Source of the DNA: Aphelocoma coerulescens
Lineage: Eukaryota; Chordata; Aves; Passeriformes; Corvidae
Assembly: GCF_041296385.1 (NCBI RefSeq)
Contig: NC_091015.1
Coordinates: 52,642,345 to 52,706,344, forward strand
Direction of reading: 5' to 3'
Length of the DNA: 64,000 bases
A model generated the notes under the pieces. That model was not told the DNA's origin and did not search any database. It was given only the letters and a program-made list of their open reading frames with translations. Positions 13,901 through 22,900 of this stretch are shown in pieces (the first letter of the stretch is position 1; each line of letters opens with the position of its first letter). Position numbers and translations under genes: made by a program.

Positions 13901-16900
13901 GCTTGCTCCAGGGCATAGAAGACTTCAAGACCCAGGTGTCAGGACTTAATGTGCATTTTACGCAAGTTGGGGCAGATGCCTAAACCACACATAAACCCTA
14001 GGAAACTGGATGCACAATTCCAGCATGAGAAAGAGGTGATCACACGCACACACAGTGGGTCCTGAGTAACTTGGTCTGACCTCATAGCTGACTTGGCTTT
14101 GAGCAGGAGGTTGGACTAGAGACTTCCTGAGGCCCCTTTCAGCCTGAATTATCCTCTGATCCCATGACTTAGAAAATTGCTTTAGGAAGCAATGAGTAAT
14201 CACTGTACTTGAGATCCCAGTGTACAGTAATGATTACATGAGCAAAGTGGAATATATTTATATTTAGGCCAGGAAACACCAGGTACAAGTAAAAAGATGA
14301 CAATATGGAGACTATTACAGGGACACTGTATGTGATTGTGGTGTGGTCACCATCCCTGGAGATGTTTAAGGAAAGACTGGAAATGGTACTCAGTGCAATG
14401 GTCTAGTTGACATGGTGAAGTTAGGTCATAGGTTAGACTTAATGATCTCAGAGGTCTTTTTCAATCTAACCGATTCCGTGATTCTGTGATTCATATGTCA
14501 TGTGTAAACAAAATTATGTAGATAACTTGAAAGATGTTCAGCTAAGAGCTACTAAAATGTTGGGACCCTAATTTTGCTGTGAGGGTAGAGAATTGTCCTC
14601 AGTTTAATTTAACACAGAGATAAAGTGACTTGATTCCATTTTATGGATTATTGTTTAACGGTGAATAAGATCTGTGATAGTGAATGTTATTCAAAAGTGT
14701 AACAAGTTCCAGTGATTTCAAGTTGGAAACATAGGCAAGAATCAAAAATCAAATGTTTCAGACTGTTGATAATAATTAGCTATTACAGCAAAATGCCCAA
14801 AGGCATGGAGGACTTTTACTTCAAGTCTTCTACTCTGAAAAAAGTAGATCTTGCCCAGGCTAGAACTGTAGCCTCCATTTGGAATCACTGGTGATACTCT
14901 ATGGGATTCATATCCTGGATGTGTCTTCATGGACAGGTGGCTGTTCTGTCTGCACTCCCAGTTAATCAGGTCTGAGGCAGCAATAGAGTAGAAACTAGGC
15001 AGATGATGTTGGAACATCTCTGTGCCTGCTTTAAGTCTCACCAGCTCAGATAAACATACACACAGCTTTCCACAGAGCAAAATACAAAACTGCATCCACC
15101 AGGAGTCATATCTAACATTACCCAATACTGTACATGCAGTAACTTTACTACTTTTTTCTCATGTCTTCTTTCCTACTTCACTTTGGAAAGGACAAAGGTC
15201 TTTATTAAAATAGTATCAAATATTACTGCTTTCTTTTGTGGTTGTAGGAATGGATGCACAGCACATTTCTTTAGCCTCTTACACTCTTGTGTTACTTCTA
15301 CAGCTTGGCATACAACAACAGTATGAGCTTGGCCAGTACATGCGGAGGAGATACTCTCATTTCCTGAGTGTTGTATACAAGCAGTGTGAGGCAAGTACTG
15401 GATCTGGGCAGGAAGATGTTTTTCATGGTTGTTAATGGGACTTCCTGGATGTGTAAGAGTCTAAACCTGGTGCAGTAGGAGAAAATTTAATACCAATTGA
15501 ACTCAAAGTAATTTCAAAGTATCCCTGAAACTGTGGTTCAGCTTTTATTCAGACTGATGGTTAACTGAAAACCATGTGAAATGCTTTTTAGGCTGCACAT
15601 CAGGTTCAGCTTCCTCACTGCTGTATGGGAGAGCATCTATGTCAAATACCTCAATGCTACACTTCCACATGGAATGCAGATACCACTTAGTTTTCATTTA
15701 GATTCCAGCTTTTCAGTCAGATTGACTCAAATAGAGTCAATTTCATGCTGTCTACTAGGATTCCTAAGGTAAATGTTACCACGCTGCAGCTCACTTGTCC
15801 AATAAAATTTTATTCCAGCTTCAGTCTTTCACCCTCCTCCTTCTTTCTCATAGTCCTTCTTCATGTCACTCCATTTTAATGATGACTTCTCCAGCACAGT
15901 ACCAGCCCCTTTTTTCCCTGCCAAGAGGAAAATAAAGTAAACCTAATGGGAGAAATTATCTTCCAAAATGTTTCTTTTTTTTTTTTCCTTCTTCCTTCAG
16001 ATTTATGTTCAAAGCACTGATTGCGATCACACACTTATGAGTGCTCAGGCAAGTCTTGCTGGATTGTACCCACCGACACAGGGCCAGATTTGGAACCCCA
16101 GAATCCTTTGGCAGCCAATTCCAGTTCACACCGTGCCACTGTCACATGATAATGTGAGTATAAACTAGGGGCATCTGCTTTCCCTTAAACATTAGTAAAG
16201 TACATAGGATATGAGATGAAGGTGCAGCAAAAAGTGCATGGTAAAGGCAGTGAAAAGTACATTGTTACAAGCATTGTGCAGAAAGGCCTAATAAGCTGAA
16301 TAGAAATATTGGCAAGTATTTTCACAAGAATGGACTTACATGTCAAAGACACAATCTTAACAAAAGAGGAAGAAAAATGGAAGTACTAGGAAGAGGGAAA
16401 AAGAGTTAATTTATAATGTGAGTAAATCACTGTAAAAGTAGATTAATCCCAAATTTAACGCTAACAGGACTTTCTTTGTGTGAGAAAAGGAAACATACTT
16501 AATCTCACTAGTGCTTCAATATTGCTTAGTCCACAGCCAACAGGAAAGACAAAAGAATCATTCTGGGACTTACATTACAGGGAGAATTGAGTTACAGGAT
16601 TGTTTTTCATGCACTTTGCAGGTAGTCCATGCACTTCGAGGATTGGTGAAAAACGTAAAAGGGAAAAGGAAGGAGGACTCGGAGCTTTAAGCACGAGTTC
16701 ATAGGGCAGTGTATTTATTCATCTCCCATCCTCAACTCCTCACTTGGGAGTTGTAAGGAATCCTGTGGATAGCAGCTCTTTAGCCTGCATGTACTTGTCC
16801 TAGAGGGGAAAGCTGTGCATCTGACTGGAGCTGGAATATCCTGTGTGGAAAATCTATGGTAAAAAGTTAGGGAAGATCAGGAGTGTGCAGTATGAGTCCC

Positions 16901-19900
16901 AGTTTGAGACCAGGTTTGCACATGTGATGCAATATAAATTGTGTGGGCTTTATAAGTCTAGTTAATGCAGTCTGTGATGATAAGGGAATCAGGTTAGATA
17001 GGTCATAGAGCAATGGTTCTCACCTCAGGGTGATGAGAGCATGAAGATGGAAGGTATGGAGACACGTCTTCCTGTTCACACACAGCCAGGCACAGAGTCA
17101 GGAGCTGCTTTCTGACGCTGTCACAGGTGGGGCTATCCCAGCAGACAGTCAAGAATACCTGGCCGGTATCAACATAGATGGCAAACTCAGCAAGCACATG
17201 CTGCAAGCTCATTTGCATCTAGGGGAGCAAGTAAGTTTATTCAAACAAATCAAATAAAGTCATGAACAATGCACATTTTTCATACTTTTTTCAACTATTT
17301 CTGTTTTAGCTTTATTCATCCTTACTACATATACAGGCTAAACTTGAGACCACCTATATCCTACAACACAGAACAAGTGCCTGTCACTTATTAGTGAAGT
17401 CATACCTGTTCATGAACCTATTGCTATAATTCAGAAATACTTTCCTGTCTTGTGGAATAGATGGATTTTATTTGAGAAAAGACCAAAAAACCGCTGTGAA
17501 GGTTTCCAAGATAATTATTCCTTCAAAACTCTCAAGCTTTTTAAAAGTTCTTTTAACATTGGGACTATATAGACGGAGCTACATTACTGGAAAAAGGACA
17601 AAAAAGCACATTAGAGAAAAGCACTAATAATATCTCAGTGTCAAATTTTAACTTTTGTTTAAAATTTAACATAGAAAACAAGAGTAAACTCAATTTTGCT
17701 TACATAAATGAAATAAGTTTTTAAGTTATTCCAGTCACATGTAACCTTAACCTTCATATGTCTTAGACTAATGAAAGACAAAACCAAGTTATAGAAAGTT
17801 CACAAGTTTCTACAATTTAGCTGAACTAAATGAAGCTGTGTTAAATACACTCGATACGCGGAGTATGCACAAAGACTCCTACTGCAGTCTAGCTACTGCT
17901 GCTGGTAATTTGTCGTAAAAATGTGATGGTGTGTTTAAAGAAAGACTGAACACAATGAATGAAATCATCCCTGGAGAAGCTAAGAACAAAGGAGTTCATG
18001 AGGGCTTGTCTTAGTCTTCTGTCAAAGGACAAATTTCATCTTGTGTAAATGAATCCTTTAACTTTGAACTACTGCAGTTATTACTCCTCTGAACATTTAA
18101 AGATTATTTTGTATGTAGTCATCAGTATGACTCCTAGAGTCCTGAAGATGAATATCCTTGAAACTACATTCCCAAATAATTTTTCAGCTTGTCCTAACTA
18201 GTGCAGCCAATCAGAACAGGAATCCTGCAAGTGTATATAGAATTGCAGAACAAGATGCACCTTGCCTAACTAGGGTTTTGTAATTTTCTTTCCAGTTGCT
18301 ATACCTACCTTTCTCACACTGCCCAAAACACAAGGAGCTTCTGAGAGAAACCTTTGCAACAAGGGATTTCCAAAAGCAATTCAAGCACTACAAGGTAAAG
18401 TATTTTCAGTTCTGGAAATCCAGTTAAAGTGTACCACTTCAACATTATCTAACAGGTAGCTATAAAAAATAGCAGTTAATATGCTCCTTTCAGATCTCTT
18501 ATCTTCACAGAGGGTGTAGACAACATAGCCAAAAAACAATTACAACATTACAGATCCAGCTGGATGGGGCTATTTCCAACAATTGAACATGGAAAGTCAT
18601 AGAAAAGATAAATTATTGACCTACTTGCAAAAACTTAGTTTCTAGGAGACCAGACAAAACAAAAACTCAGATAAAATCAGTGCCAATGCCTCTCAAATTA
18701 TTCCAATACTTGTATCTGTTTACTCCCATGTAAAGCAACTCCACTGACATCTCTGCCTCTATAAGCCTGTTTGAGTTCAGATTCGTTTTCTCAGCTCAAT
18801 TCCCTGGAATTTCTATAACAGTCTCAGTGTTTTCCTCAAGTATCTATTCATGTTTCTCACCCACAGTCTTAATTCAGGCGTTCTCCTATGTTTTGTGCTT
18901 GTCTTCATATGGTATGCTTTCCTTTCTTTCTCCATCATCAAAAATCTTTGCATGAGCATATAATCACATGCTTATTCTGCTGCAACCTTCTTCTTCACAT
19001 ATGTATTCAAAAGCACGCTATGAGCCTCACCTGTTTTTCTATTCTTTCCCCACTGACCTCAGCCATCCATCTGTGCCTCTGCATCTGGGTATTATATGCA
19101 ACTAAATCACAATTTCAATTTTATCAAATTTTCATCATACCTCTCCTTCTCCAATATCAGAACAATTCTGTTTATCACACTTCCTTTAAACACTTTTTGG
19201 ATTTCTGCCAGACTTTTTCATATATCTGTGTTCCCTCTACTTCCTTCTAAACATTTTCACCAAGTAGAAACAATGACCATACTTGAAATCTGAGCTAACA
19301 TCACCAACCTTGTCTAGATGAATAGGCCAAATTCCCTTACCTCTAGGCAATGGTTCATTGCTTAAGCGCAAAGACTGTCTCCTTTCTAAAAATTCCTATG
19401 TACTAGTACGGCAGTGTGCAGAAATCATGTAAAAAGGCCCTCAGTACCACAAGTTTGGGTTGGTTTTTTTTTTGTATTCCAGCCATTTCTGAAGTTTTTA
19501 GCCACTCATACAGGATACCCACTGAAGAAGTTGACTGCTGAAAGGATTTGGAAGCTCTTTGACACTTTACAATATGAGGTAAATAGAATCATAGAATCAT
19601 TTAGGTTGGAAAAGACCCTTAAGATCTTTTGAGTCCAATAGAAATTCCTAAACTTCTTTCAACCTGGTATTTTTATTGGGTTTATTTTTTTATTGTAAGA
19701 CATAAAAAGATGGTAGATCTGGGTTTCAAAATTTTTTTAACTAAAGATTTTTTTCAGCTTCTTCTCCAGAAACCCGCACCTAACATCAAACTTACAACTG
19801 AAAAACCTGTAAACACACTATGTGTGAGGGTGCTGTGGGTCATCCACCACCATAAGGAACACAAAATAATGGCCTATCATATTCAAGATCCTGTCAGTGG

Positions 19901-22900
19901 CTGCATACGGAGAATTAGGCAAAAGCATAGCTTTGGATAAAATTGTCTTGTTACCCCTCCAGACCCCACTAGGAGATACACAGGGATAAAACATATTGCT
20001 GGCAAAGAAACATAAGCATCCTTCCATGAAGATTTTATGCAAATTCTATAAAGAAAATAATTCATTATTTGTACATGGCCAGTAGTGGACAGAGTATTTT
20101 CAGGAATTAAGCAGCCATTGAATGACACAAATGGCTATTTGTGCAAGTTTGGGAGCTGGTTCTAAGCAAAGGTACCAGGCATACCACAAAAAAGCATTGA
20201 TTCTATAACAAAAGGGCTATTGTGGTGCCAAACTGGCATGGCTATCTGGGTCCCACAGTTGTGAAACTTCATGATTTGAAAAAATCCTGACTGCCCTTAA
20301 TATAGCAAGAAGTCCCACTTCAAAATCTAGACTCAGCTGACGCAACTGAAAATTGTAGTCTTGTGTTAAAAAGTTATTGTTGAAGGCAGCTTCTGCTACC
20401 CTTTCAAGCCTAACTATTTATAAACTTAAATATTAATGATAAATTGGTCATCAGTACTGGGAAATTAGTGAGGCAGTTTTAGGGTGGATTTCAGAACCAA
20501 CATGTAATATTTGAGTGTGAGACTAATGAGTTTACCTTCATTACTGCAGTTTTTGCAAAAGTCCAACTTTGGTCAAAGCAGACTTGAATAGAATATTAGC
20601 CAGGGCCTTAAGTTAAATGAAATGTTAACATGTTGGGACATCTCACTGTGATTTCAGTGAGGTCACCCTTCCATGTTTTCCAAATGTAGAACCACAACTT
20701 TGTATTTCAACAGTTAAATCATACTGAGAACCTGTGTCACCAGACTAATATGCAAAATCCACAACTCCCATCAAGAATCTAGCCAAACATCAGAATAAAA
20801 TTTAAAAAAAAAGGCTTTTACTTCTAGTTTTAGATTTGATGAGCTTTGGTCTTTCATACTACTGATGGAGGACTCTGGGGTATCAATTAAGACAACTGCC
20901 ATAAAAGCCTCTCTCATTTTTCAAGCACACAGAGACAGCGTCCTGCATAATTTTTTTAATACAATTCATGAAACTACAGCAGCACACATCTCTCTGTATT
21001 TGTTGCTTTCAGCTGTAATCTGACTTTCAGGTCTTGGAGACCAAAGTGTTTGCTTGCCTACAGACTGTCTTAAATAGCATGCAACCAGCCAATTCTTTCC
21101 TCAAGACATAAATCACATTTGTTAAAAGAGAAATGGATAACATTGTGCTCTGAACTGGTTTAACCTAGCATGTTCTATTGTTTTCTTGTTTAAACAAACC
21201 CTTAAAGGGGTTGACATTTTTCTTTGAGCTCATTTGTTACAAGAATATTCCTTTTGGTGATCTCAGTCCAAAGGTTACATTGCTCTAAAGGAAAGTTACC
21301 GACTTTATATAAACAGGAATTCAGGGGTAATGCAAACCAGGAGCATTGTGCTTATCTTCTCTTCTCACAATTTTGATCACTAATATACCTCAGACTGCAT
21401 CCCCAAGGAAAGACTAATCCATTCCACTTTAGCTTGAGGACTGTGACAGTATCCAATAGACCATAGTAGGTATGAGTTTCATTTACATCTCATCCCTATA
21501 CCCCATACTTGGGTACATCCATGCTACAGCTATACATATTCCTACTCGATCTCTGTATTCCATCTACATCTGAGAGCAACCAGTCCTTAAAATCCTGATG
21601 CTTATATAGGATTTGTTTCAGTAAAGATCTATCCCAGTACATGACTGAAAAAGTCTTACAGTGATTTTTTTTTCACCTGACAACATAAATAATGCCTGTT
21701 GCTTTATGCATAATATTTAGTATTATATTTCCTCTTCTTGTTGAACACTTCCCTTCAAATTTCTTTTAAGCACTATGATGCTATAAACAGGAATACTACA
21801 GCTGTCTAAATGCAAAATATAGTCATCATTTTATTACAAGAAAATATTACTGGAGTGAAACATTCAGAATTTCTTCTGATAAGCATTTTGTGCTTAAATA
21901 ATAAATACCAGTTAGCAGTAGGAATCAGTAAGAAAATCACCATGTTTTCTTTCTTCACTGTAGGATATTACCAATTACACTTTACCTGTTTGGGCTACTC
22001 ATGGTGTCAGGACCAAGCTGATAAAGCTCTCAGAATTGTTATTGCAGGCGGAATTTGGGTTCCACAAACAAATACAGAAATCACGTTTGCAGGGAGGTAA
22101 GCTGAATTCTTAACCCATTTAAAACCAAAGTAGGATGGGAAAGAAGAAAGGGTGTATGACAAACATTGCTGCTGATTTCATAGTAGAATGGTGAAAAATG
22201 CCATTATCTGGATATTGGTGGTCAGCACTGAAAGATTTTGATTAATGGGGAGAGAGAGATGGTGAGGATATGAATCATTAGTATACTAATCTAACATTGT
22301 AATGGAGGTATCGTTTATATTACACTGTATAAGAAATTCAAAGTAATCTACAGATTCTTGTTGAACTGAATCAAGGCTGAATTTAGTGTAAGCCACCATG
22401 TGTAACTTACTTTAAAAAATGTTATTTGTAGTAATGTCTAGAATGGTGACTTTGTTGCCTAATAGTCTTCATATTCCACTACTGAGAGTCCTAAAATGAG
22501 ATTATTAATCTGCTTCTAAACCTGACTTTGCTCAGAAAACAGTGGCTGAAATTTTAAAATATTTTATACCTTTTTAATCACTCATTCTCCTACATTCATC
22601 CACTGTCATCTTTTGAGCCTCCTTTTTGTTTTATATGGACAGTGTACAGTCAGGATCTGAGGTACAAAGAAATAAACATATAAGCATGAATCAATTTGTT
22701 GCATTTTTGAAGGTACAATTTACAAAATTTAGCACAAAGTTCAGACCTCTGCCCTTGCTTTACTAATAATTGCTATTAAAAATGTGCCAGTGGCTAAAAA
22801 CTAATTTTTTTCTAATTCTGCTATCCTGTACAGTTCTCTTTTTAGGATTTTAATTTGTCGAGATGCTAACCTTATATTAACATACTAGCACAGCCATTGA

